A stretch of DNA of 22,983 bases, taken from contig UQNB01000027.1 of NCBI GenBank assembly GCA_900542235.1, positions 1-22,983 on the forward strand, in the 5' to 3' direction. This document shows, one piece after another, positions 14,427 through 20,999 of this stretch; positions within the stretch are counted from its first letter, which is position 1; each line of letters begins with the position of its first letter. Position numbers and translations under genes: made by a program. The notes under the pieces are model-generated. The model was not told the origin of the DNA. It made no database searches and worked only from the letters and a program-made list of their open reading frames with translations. The stretch is from an uncultured Collinsella sp. (GTDB taxonomy: Bacteria; Actinomycetota; Coriobacteriia; Coriobacteriales; Coriobacteriaceae).

Positions 14427-17400
14427 ATGGACACCATTAACGATTGGGAAAACCAAGCGCTCACCCACAGGAACCGCCTGGCACCCCATGCGTACTTTAT
14501 GGGTTACGAGACCGCCGATCTCGCTGCAACGTACAGCCGCGAGCTGTCGCGCGGGTTTGTCCAGCTGTCCGGCTCGTGGCAGTTCCGTCTCTTTGAGGGC
14601 CCTGCTGCCGTTTCCAACGAGGAGCTCTCCACGTATAAGCCCGAGTGGGATCACGTTGAGGTTCCGCACCTGTGGCAGGTAGATGGCTATGGCAATCTTG
14701 CCTATACCGATGAGGGCTTCCCGTTCCCGGTGGATCAGCCGTTTGTTCCCTCCGATGACCCCACGGGTGTTTACCAGCGCATTGTCAACCTTCCCGCCGT
14801 TCCCGCCGGTGCTCGCGAGATCATTCGCTTCGACGGCATCGAGAGCTATGGCGAGCTGTACGTCAACGGCCAGTTTATCGGCATGACCAAGGGCTCGCGC
14901 CTGTCCGCCGAGTTTGACGTGACTGACGCGCTCGTCGAGGGCGACAACCTGTTTGCGGTCAAGGTTCTGCAGTACAGCGATGGCAGCTATATCGAGGACC
15001 AGGATATGTGGTGGGCCTCGGGTATCTTCCGTGATGTGTACCTTATGCAGCGCCCCGCCGCGCACCTGGTCGACTTTAGGTTCCGCACGCACCGCGAGGG
15101 CGATGCCGCTCTGATCTCGCTCGATGCGGTGACCGAGGGTGCTACCCGCGTTGTGTTTACGCTCGGCGATGGCGAGAGCGTGGTGGCTACGGGCGAGTGC
15201 ATCGACGGCCATGCCGAGTGCAGCGTGACCGATGCCCACTTCTGGAATCCCGAGGAACCCTTCCTCTACGACCTTACGTTTGAGGTCTACGATGGCGACG
15301 TGGTCAGCGAGTACGTGCCGCATCGCCAGGGCCTTGCCGAGGTGACGGTTGAGGGCAACCATATCTACCTCAACGGCACCTACTTTAAGATGCATGGCGT
15401 CAACCGCCACGATCACGACGATCACAAGGGCCGCGCCGTGGGCCTCGATCGCATGCGCCGCGACCTGGAGCTCATGAAGCAGCACAACATCAACGCGGTG
15501 CGCACCTCCCACTACGCCAATGACCCGCGCTTCTACGAGCTGTGCGACGAGTACGGCATCATGCTGGTCGCCGAGACCGATATGGAGAGCCACGGCTTCG
15601 AGAATATCGGCAACATCGCCCTGGTCACCGATGACCCTGCCTGGGAGCCGGCCTACGTCGACCGCGTCGAGCGCCTGGTGATGCAGGAGCGCAACCACGC
15701 CTGCATCATTATGTGGTCGATGGGCAACGAGAGCGGCTATGGCTGCAACATCCGCGCGATGTACGCCAAGGCTCACGAGCTCGATGGTCGTCCGGTCCAC
15801 TACGAGGAGGACCGCAACGCCGATACCGTCGACGTTATCTCCACCATGTACTCCCGCGTGTCGCAGATGAACGACTTTGGCGAGCATCCGTTCCCCAAGC
15901 CGCGCATCAACTGCGAGTACGGTCACTCTATGGGCAACGGTCCCGGAGGCCTGTCCGAGTACCAGGAGGTCTTCGATCGCTGGGATTGCATCCAAGGTCA
16001 GTTTATCTGGGAATGGTGCGACCACGGTCTGGCAGCCGTGACCGAGGACGGCGTTGCCTACGATATGTATGGCGGCGACAACGGCGATTACCCCAACAAC
16101 AGCAACTTCTGCATCGATGGCATGGTGTTCCCTTGGCAGCAGCCGAGCCCGGGCCTCACTGAGTATGGCCAGGTCATCTGCCCGGTTCGCATGGCCTATG
16201 ATACCGAGGCGGGCGAGCTGACCGTCACCAACAAGCGCTGGTTTACCACCCTCGAGGATATCTGCCTGTCGGCGGAGACCCTGGTAGACGGCGATGTGGT
16301 GCGCCGCACGACCCTCATGCCCGGTGCGGTGGCTCCCGGCGAATCCGTCCAGCTTCCGCTGGTGATTCGCGAGGCCGCGGTGGGCGAGACCCTGTTGACC
16401 GTGCATGCCTACACCATGGCGGCCCGCACCTGGTGCGAGCCGATGTTCCAGCTGGGTGCGAGCCAGTTTGCCATCGCCAACCATCCGGCACCGGCGATTG
16501 CGGCCCCCGTTCGCCCCGAGCTTACCGTCGAGGAGACCGAGCAGGAAATCTGCATCCGCTCCCTCAACGGCGAGGTGGTCTTTAGCAAGATCGGCGGCAC
16601 CATCAGCACCTGGAAGGCATCCGGCCGCGACGTTATGGCCTCTGGTCCTCAGGTGGGCTTCTGGCATCCGCTTGTCGACAACCACGCCCAGGAGTACGAC
16701 TCCCTGTGGAAGGACAACTTCATCGATGTGATGCAGACGTCTACCCGCAAGGTTTCTTGGAAGCAGGACGGCAATGCGGTCGTCGTTACCGTGAGCCAGC
16801 GTATCGCTCCTCCCGTCCGTGCGTTTGGCATGCGTGTCGAGCTTGTCTACACCGTGCTTCCGAGCGGTCGCATTGACCTCAAGGTTTCCGGCGACCCTTA
16901 CGGCGATTACTCGGATATCATCCCGCGTATCGGCATTTCCTTCGAGGTCCCCGGTTGCGATCGTGCCGTCGAGTGGTACGGCCACGGCCCGGGCGAGAAC
17001 TATCCGGACTCGCTGCGCGCCAACCCGGTCGGTCATTATCGCACTACGGTCGACGACATGTTCACGCCCTACGTTATGCCTCAGGACTGCGCCAACCGCG
17101 AGGGTACCCGCTGGGTTGCCCTGCGCTCCAGTCACGGTGACGGCGTGTTGGTGACTCGTCCGGCTGACGCCGCCTCCAATCCGTTCTCGTTCTCGGCATG
17201 GCCCTATAGCTGCGAGGCAATCGATAACGCCAAGCACGTCTACGACCTTGTCAAGGGCGATACGGTCACGGTCAACATCAACGACCAGCTGCTCGGCCTT
17301 GGCTCGAACTCTTGGGGTTCCGAGGTTCTCGATTCCTACCGCACCCGTTTTGAGAGCTTCAGCTTTGAGGTGTCCCTGCGACCGCTGACGTCTGCCGATC

Positions 17401-17435
17401 TGGCTCAGGCGCTGGCACCCATTAAGGAGGCATAA
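14427..17435 (+). CDS. ebgA: Beta-galactosidase, EbgA type (GH2)
   Basis: Glycoside hydrolase family 2 enzyme that splits lactose and other beta-galactosides; 1002 residues, close to E. coli EbgA and alike along its whole length. The N-terminal jelly-roll (QLSGSWQFRLF, TDEGFPFPVDQPFVPSDDPTG, YVNGQFIGMTKGSR, EDQDMWWASGIFRDVY) is followed by the barrel with HGVNRHDHDDHKGRAVG, the acid/base Glu435 in WSMGNESGYG and the nucleophile Glu497 in INCEYGHSMGN, then the C-terminal domain with GHGPGENYPDS and QLLGLGSNSWGSEVLDSYR. There is no signal peptide, so it should act on sugar already imported. ATG 14427 has AAGGAG 7 nt upstream. The gene is followed after 3 nt by ebgC. Catalytic roles are by homology. 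Confidence 0.96.
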   Translation: MDTINDWENQALTHRNRLAPHAYFMGYETADLAATYSRELSRGFVQLSGSWQFRLFEGPAAVSNEELSTYKPEWDHVEVPHLWQVDGYGNLAYTDEGFPFPVDQPFVPSDDPTGVYQRIVNLPAVPAGAREIIRFDGIESYGELYVNGQFIGMTKGSRLSAEFDVTDALVEGDNLFAVKVLQYSDGSYIEDQDMWWASGIFRDVYLMQRPAAHLVDFRFRTHREGDAALISLDAVTEGATRVVFTLGDGESVVATGECIDGHAECSVTDAHFWNPEEPFLYDLTFEVYDGDVVSEYVPHRQGLAEVTVEGNHIYLNGTYFKMHGVNRHDHDDHKGRAVGLDRMRRDLELMKQHNINAVRTSHYANDPRFYELCDEYGIMLVAETDMESHGFENIGNIALVTDDPAWEPAYVDRVERLVMQERNHACIIMWSMGNESGYGCNIRAMYAKAHELDGRPVHYEEDRNADTVDVISTMYSRVSQMNDFGEHPFPKPRINCEYGHSMGNGPGGLSEYQEVFDRWDCIQGQFIWEWCDHGLAAVTEDGVAYDMYGGDNGDYPNNSNFCIDGMVFPWQQPSPGLTEYGQVICPVRMAYDTEAGELTVTNKRWFTTLEDICLSAETLVDGDVVRRTTLMPGAVAPGESVQLPLVIREAAVGETLLTVHAYTMAARTWCEPMFQLGASQFAIANHPAPAIAAPVRPELTVEETEQEICIRSLNGEVVFSKIGGTISTWKASGRDVMASGPQVGFWHPLVDNHAQEYDSLWKDNFIDVMQTSTRKVSWKQDGNAVVVTVSQRIAPPVRAFGMRVELVYTVLPSGRIDLKVSGDPYGDYSDIIPRIGISFEVPGCDRAVEWYGHGPGENYPDSLRANPVGHYRTTVDDMFTPYVMPQDCANREGTRWVALRSSHGDGVLVTRPADAASNPFSFSAWPYSCEAIDNAKHVYDLVKGDTVTVNINDQLLGLGSNSWGSEVLDSYRTRFESFSFEVSLRPLTSADLAQALAPIKEA

Positions 17436-17438
17436 GTC

Positions 17439-17894
17439 ATGCATGTCTTTAACTCGCGCGCCGATTTCGACGCTCAGATGAAGTCCGTCAAGAAGTGGAT
17501 GCGCACCGGCCAGGCGCTCGATGGTGTTGCCGACCTGCAGCACGACGTGGCGTACTCTATCGGCGACTCGTTGGTGTACTGGTGGGTGAACGCCCACGAG
17601 GCAGCTACCGCCGATCTGGTCGGTCACCGTCGCTACCATGCCGTGCTCGCCCCGCTCGACGGCGACCTGACTGTCGAGGTTGCCCCCAAGGCAGGCCTCA
17701 CCTGCACCCGCGCATACAGCGATATCGACGATCGTGAGCGCTTTGAGGGTACGGGGGAGACCGTGACGATTCCCGCCGGCGGCGTTGCCGTCGTCGAGAT
17801 CGACGAGGCCTACCGTGTCGTGGCCGATGCCGCGGATCCCCGCGTCGTGGTACTGCACGTGACGGTTGAAGGTTATTCCTTCCCCAACAAGTAG
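17439..17894 (+). CDS. ebgC: EbgC, beta-galactosidase small subunit (YhcH/YjgK/YiaL family)
   Basis: Small partner of EbgA, 151 residues, nearly the length of E. coli EbgC. It belongs to the YhcH/YjgK/YiaL (DUF386) family of beta-barrel proteins; in E. coli EbgC is required for full EbgA activity. Family features include HVFNSRADFDAQM at the start, the HRRYHAVLAPLDGDLTVEVAP segment in the middle and the C-terminal metal/sugar-site region IPAGGVAVVEIDEAYR. ATG 17439 has AAGGAGG 8 nt upstream, overlapping the end of ebgA, and lies 3 nt past its stop, so the two are co-transcribed and translationally coupled. The sequence alone would also fit a free-standing family member; the neighbour decides the call. 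Confidence 0.93.
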   Translation: MHVFNSRADFDAQMKSVKKWMRTGQALDGVADLQHDVAYSIGDSLVYWWVNAHEAATADLVGHRRYHAVLAPLDGDLTVEVAPKAGLTCTRAYSDIDDRERFEGTGETVTIPAGGVAVVEIDEAYRVVADAADPRVVVLHVTVEGYSFPNK

Positions 17895-17927
17895 TATTCG
17901 TCCGTTTGGACGTTTGCTTCGCGCCGT

Positions 17928-17971
17928 TAAGGGGGATGGCTTTGTTGACTCCCTTTTCCCCATTCCCCTTA
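17928..17971. terminator. Weak hairpin after ebgC
   Basis: TAAGGGGGATGG (17928-17939) pairs with CCATTCCCCTTA (17960-17971) with one mismatch and a 20-nt loop. No T-run follows, so it may be a poor terminator or only partly separate ebgC from the permease gene. Confidence 0.35.
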
Positions 17972-18047
17972 GCAGGTGCGCCGTCCACGATTGCGCTTGC
18001 AGTCCGGACGGTTTTAGATGAGATATAACGGATGATTGGGAGGGCTT

Positions 18048-19511
18048 ATGAGCTCTGAAAAACGAGGAACGATTGGTTCGTTCGCTCTGCTGGGCATGAC
18101 GGTCGCCGCCGTGTTCGGTATCAAGAACATCATCAACAACAACGCGGCCATCGGCTTGGCAGCTGCGCCGTCGTTCTTCTTCGCCACGCTTTTGTACTTT
18201 GTCCCCTATACCCTGGTTACCGCTGAGTTCGTCGGCCTCAACAGGGACTCCGAGTCTGGCGTGTACGCCTGGGTTAAGACCTCGATGGGTGGTCGCTGGG
18301 CGTTCCTGACGGCATTTAGCTACTGGTTCGTTAACCTGTTCTACTTTGCGTCCGTCCTGCCCAACGTCATCATCTACGCGAGCTACGTGTCCTTTGGTGC
18401 CAATGCCGAGCTCTCGCAGCTGTGGATCACCATTATCGAGATCGTCGTCTTTGCTATCGCCACGTGGGTTTCGACCAAGGGCGCTAAGTGGATCGGCTCC
18501 ATTTCCTCCTTCGGCTCGACCGCGGCTCTCGGCCTGACTGCCGTGTTCATCTTGCTGTCCCTGGCTGCTGCCTTTGGCGGCGTCGAGTTCGCTACGGCTC
18601 CTACCCCCGCTAACATGGCTCCCGACATGAGCAACTTCGCAACTATGTGGGGCTTCTTCGGTACGCTTGCCTGGATCATCCAGGGCGTTGGCGGCGCTGA
18701 GTCTGTCGGCGTGTTCCTTAACGACCTTAAGGGTGGCGTCAAGGCCTTCGTGCGCACCGTCGTTATCGCCGGCCTGACCATCGGCCTTCTGTATGCAGGC
18801 GCTTCGCTGCTGGTCAACCTGTTCATCCCCGAGGGCGGCGTTGCCATCTCCACCGGCATCTTCGACGTGTTCGGTGCTGTTTTTGCCCACTTTGGCATTC
18901 CCATGGAAGTGTCCACGCGCGTCATTGGCCTGATCCTTCTCGCTGCCACGCTGGGCTCCCTCATGATGTGGACCTCCGCTCCCATCAAGGTCTTCTTCAC
19001 CGAGATCCCCAAGGGCGTCTTTGGTAGCAAGATCGTCGAGCTCAACGAGCACGGCATTCCCGCCCGCGCCGCTTGGCTGCAGTTCGCCATCGTCGTCCCC
19101 ATCCTGATCATCCCGGCCTTGGGCTCTGGTAACCTCGACGACCTGCTCATGATCGTCACCAACATGACGGCTGCCACCGCTCTGCTCCCGCCGCTGCTGA
19201 TCCTGCTTGCTTACTTTATGCTGCGCAAGAACTTCGACGCTGCTCCCCGTGGCTTCCGCATGGGTTCGCGTACCTTTGGCCTGGCCATTGCTGCATTCCT
19301 GCTTGTGGTTTTCTGCTTCGTGCTTATCTGCGGCACCATTCCGCTCGATCAGCCTTTGTGGCTGACGCTGGTCTACAACGTCGGCGGCGTGGTTGTCTTC
19401 CTGGGCCTTGCCGTGATGTGGTACAACCGCTACATCAACCGCCTGCGCGAGACCGATCCCGAGGCCGCCGAGAGTGAGCTTCGCCCCTCCGTCCTCGACA
19501 TGATGGAGTAG
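18048..19511 (+). CDS. APC-superfamily amino acid permease
   Basis: Integral membrane transporter, 487 residues with about twelve hydrophobic segments. The N-terminal GSFALLGMTVAAVFGI and the FVPYTLVTAEFVGLN stretch followed by ESGVYAWVKTSMGGRWAFL are typical of APC-superfamily amino acid permeases, nearest in style to the GadC/YjeM-like antiporters. The substrate cannot be read from the sequence. ATG 18048 has GGAGG at 18039-18043; the in-frame TTG at 18036 lacks a binding site. It lies 153 nt after ebgC on the same strand, and a good terminator follows. Because this is not a sugar-transporter family, the link with ebgAC may be only positional, or it may carry an exchange substrate. Confidence 0.85.
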   Translation: MSSEKRGTIGSFALLGMTVAAVFGIKNIINNNAAIGLAAAPSFFFATLLYFVPYTLVTAEFVGLNRDSESGVYAWVKTSMGGRWAFLTAFSYWFVNLFYFASVLPNVIIYASYVSFGANAELSQLWITIIEIVVFAIATWVSTKGAKWIGSISSFGSTAALGLTAVFILLSLAAAFGGVEFATAPTPANMAPDMSNFATMWGFFGTLAWIIQGVGGAESVGVFLNDLKGGVKAFVRTVVIAGLTIGLLYAGASLLVNLFIPEGGVAISTGIFDVFGAVFAHFGIPMEVSTRVIGLILLAATLGSLMMWTSAPIKVFFTEIPKGVFGSKIVELNEHGIPARAAWLQFAIVVPILIIPALGSGNLDDLLMIVTNMTAATALLPPLLILLAYFMLRKNFDAAPRGFRMGSRTFGLAIAAFLLVVFCFVLICGTIPLDQPLWLTLVYNVGGVVVFLGLAVMWYNRYINRLRETDPEAAESELRPSVLDMME

Positions 19512-19558
19512 CGGTTAGGATTAATCTACGGCTGTGGAATAAATCGATTCCTTTTCCT

Positions 19559-19595
19559 AAGGAGGGGCCTTACGAGGCCCCTCCTTTTGTGTTTT
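19559..19595 (+). terminator. Rho-independent terminator of the permease gene
   Basis: AAGGAGGGGCCT (19559-19570) pairs perfectly with AGGCCCCTCCTT (19575-19586) around a TACG tetraloop, followed by a T-rich TTTGTGTTTT. Confidence 0.95.
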
Positions 19596-19609
19596 GGGGC
19601 ACGGTTTGG

Positions 19610-19839
19610 ACCCCGTGGTCAAAAAATGCCAAATATGAGTACTGTTGCAAAAGAGGTGTCATATTTTTCGGCCTGTTCTGAGCGAAAATGGGCTCAAAAT
19701 CAATTTATCTAACCCCTTTTAAAGGGCGTTTGACGGCTTTCAACCTCTTCGAATCGCTCAAAGTAGGCATTTTGCTCTCGATTTTGCTGCTACTAAATTG
19801 GTGACAGTACTCATATTTGCCACTTTTTGCCCACGAGGT
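19610..19839. repeat. 230-bp element with 36-bp inverted ends
   Basis: The ends at 19610-19645 and 19804-19839 are inverted copies of each other with about four mismatches; both contain CAAATATGAGTACTGT. The interior carries further symmetry: GAGCGAAAATG (19680-19690) against CATTTTGCTC (19768-19777) and a central CCCTTTTAAAGGG (19714-19726). No open frame and no obvious target-site duplication is seen. It is AT-richer than the genes around it. It could be a MITE-like or foldback element, or a large structured regulatory region ahead of the HPr gene. Confidence 0.65.
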
Positions 19840-19931
19840 GTTCAGAGGAGCTCTCGACAAGCATCTAACGCTACAATAACTACCACGTGGCTGGGTTTGC
19901 CGGCCGAATGTGCGATGCCGCGGGAGGGGAC

Positions 19932-20180
19932 ATGGTCGAGTTTACAAAGACGATTAAAGATCCGTTGGGACTGCATGCCCGCCCGGTTGCGCTGCTCTAC
20001 GACATCATTGCCAAGCACCGTAGCGACGTGTCGGTCAGTATCGGCGAGCGCCATACCGACGGTCGCGATGTGATGGGGCTCATGGCGCTCTACGGCGAAT
20101 GCGGCGAGGACATCGTGTTCCGCGTTTCGGGCGTGGACGAGGCCTCGTGCGTCACGTCGATCAGAAACCTCTCGCTCTAA
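19932..20180 (+). CDS. HPr-family phosphocarrier with Asp46
   Basis: Small cytosolic phosphocarrier of the sugar phosphotransferase system, 82 residues. The active-site segment PLGLHARPVA puts the phosphorylated histidine at His15, and the DVMGLMAL segment matches the region around the regulatory serine of classic HPr. Here residue 46 is Asp (codon 20067-20069) instead of Ser. ATG 19932 is chosen because it gives the standard numbering and GGAGG lies at 19923-19927; a longer in-frame start at 19887 adds an unrelated tail. It is a single gene between the inverted-end element and the terminator at 20190, away from other PTS genes. It could be the general HPr (ptsH) or a paralogue, so no symbol is given. 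Confidence 0.9.
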   Translation: MVEFTKTIKDPLGLHARPVALLYDIIAKHRSDVSVSIGERHTDGRDVMGLMALYGECGEDIVFRVSGVDEASCVTSIRNLSL

Positions 20181-20189
20181 AGCGCAACA

Positions 20190-20228
20190 ATGTGACGAAG
20201 GGACAGTCCCTTTGTCACATCTTTCTTT
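20190..20228. terminator. Perfect palindrome/terminator after the HPr gene
   Basis: A 15-bp stem (20190-20204 with 20206-20220, one G-T pair) containing AAGGGAC/GTCCCTT, followed by CTTTCTTTG. Outer arms GCAACAA (20184-20190) and TTGTTGC (20228-20234) add a second layer. It works as a terminator for the HPr gene. The near-perfect symmetry also makes it a candidate dispersed palindrome. Confidence 0.75.
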
Positions 20229-20235
20229 GTTGCAT

Positions 20236-20329
20236 ATAGGAAACTTTTCCGAAAACTGAATAGGAACCCTTTCCAAAAAGTTAGCCACGTGCTAGTTTAC
20301 TGTAGCGAACATAGACGTGGTTAACTTTT
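20236..20329. promoter_or_regulatory. feo operon control region
   Basis: Two direct repeats with a 24-nt period lie at 20236-20255 and 20260-20279; each holds a GGAA-N4-TTCC dyad. They run into a 15-bp inverted repeat, AAAAGTTAGCCACGT (20276-20290) and ACGTGGTTAACTTTT (20315-20329), with one G-T pair. The half-site AAAGTTAG recurs before feoB. The region lies 44-137 nt before feoA1 and likely binds an iron-responsive regulator. The GTTAG/CTAAC flavour recalls DtxR/IdeR boxes, but the match is partial. No confident -35/-10 pair. Confidence 0.5.
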
Positions 20330-20372
20330 GCTGCGTCGATGTTGAGGACGAACTGACGTTAGGAGCACACTC

Positions 20373-20615
20373 ATGTCTTGCGGACCGCAGATGCCGGCCA
20401 TGCCGCTTTCGATGGTGAAAGCGGGCGAAACCGTGCACGTGTCTCGTGTAAAGGGCAATGAGGACATGAAGCACCACCTCAAGGACCTCGGCTTTGTCGA
20501 GGGCAGCGAGGTTCACGTGGTGAGCTCGAGTGGCGCCAATATCATCGTCACCGTGCTGGGTGCACGCTTTGGTATCGATTCCAAGGTCGCCATGCACATC
20601 ATGACTGTCGGTTAG
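20373..20615 (+). CDS. feoA: FeoA-type ferrous iron transport protein (first copy)
   Basis: Small cytosolic SH3-like protein that supports FeoB. It has 80 residues. FeoA-domain features are visible: LSMVKAGETVHVSRVKGNEDMKHHLKDLGFVEGSEVHVV (12-50), then the beta-strand segment IIVTVLGARFGIDSKVAMHIMTV. The short N-terminal extension with Cys3 and PQMPAMP is unlike the second copy. ATG 20373 has AGGAG 7 nt upstream. The gene is first in the operon, 39 nt before feoA2. Its exact job (FeoB interaction or gating) is known only in outline for the family. Confidence 0.9.
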   Translation: MSCGPQMPAMPLSMVKAGETVHVSRVKGNEDMKHHLKDLGFVEGSEVHVVSSSGANIIVTVLGARFGIDSKVAMHIMTVG

Positions 20616-20654
20616 TTCGCAGCATTCCATAAAAGCTGAAAGGGGGAAAAGAAT

Positions 20655-20876
20655 ATGAAGACGTTGGGTGACGTTAAGGTGGGCGAGAGCTCTACCATCG
20701 TCAAACTTCACGGCGAGGGCGCACTTCGCCGTCACCTTATGGACCTGGGGCTCATCAAGGGCACTTCGTTCAAGGTCGTAAAGGTTGCACCGCTCGGAGA
20801 TCCGGTCGAGATCAACGTGCGCGGCTACGAGCTCTCCATCCGCAAGGAGGAGGCTGCCGTCGTCGAGGTCCAGTAA
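20655..20876 (+). CDS. feoA: FeoA-type ferrous iron transport protein (second copy)
   Basis: Second FeoA-domain protein, 73 residues, closer to the standard FeoA form. Features: TLGDVKVGESSTIVKLHGEGALRRHLMDLGLIKGTSFKVVKVAPLGDPVEINVRGYELSIRKEEAAVVEV, i.e. the conserved LRRHLMDLGLIKG turn, a PLGDPVEI strand and the RGYELSIRKEEA strand that ends most FeoA proteins. ATG 20655 has AGGGGG 8 nt upstream. It diverges strongly from the first copy, so this is an old pair rather than a recent duplication. It is followed by a 123-nt structured spacer and feoB. Confidence 0.93.
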   Translation: MKTLGDVKVGESSTIVKLHGEGALRRHLMDLGLIKGTSFKVVKVAPLGDPVEINVRGYELSIRKEEAAVVEVQ

Positions 20877-20905
20877 GGGCCGGCGGCACATATTTCTGCA
20901 GATAA

Positions 20906-20979
20906 AGTTAGGTTTTTCTAACTCAATGATGCAGTGTTGAAGCACATTATCCAGCCCGCGCGGAGAAAGCAGCGCGGGC
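20906..20979. promoter_or_regulatory. Dyad and hairpin in the feoA2-feoB spacer
   Basis: AGTTAG (20906-20911) and CTAACT (20918-20923) form a dyad around GTTTTT; the TTAGGTT...CTAAC pattern resembles a DtxR/IdeR box. CTGCA (20896-20900) and TGCAG (20930-20934) frame it. Downstream, GCCCGCGC (20954-20961) pairs with GCGCGGGC (20972-20979) without a T-run, ending 11 nt before the feoB binding site. Together they could give feoB separate iron control or set its level against feoA. Confidence 0.5.
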
Positions 20980-20999
20980 ACACAAGGAAGAAGGATTGA

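Noticed and set aside
14403..19052. A 1549-codon open frame on the minus strand opposite ebgA, ebgC and the permease
   Set aside because: It is the mirror of well-supported genes in GC-rich DNA; the protein has no recognisable domain and spans several genes and a control region.
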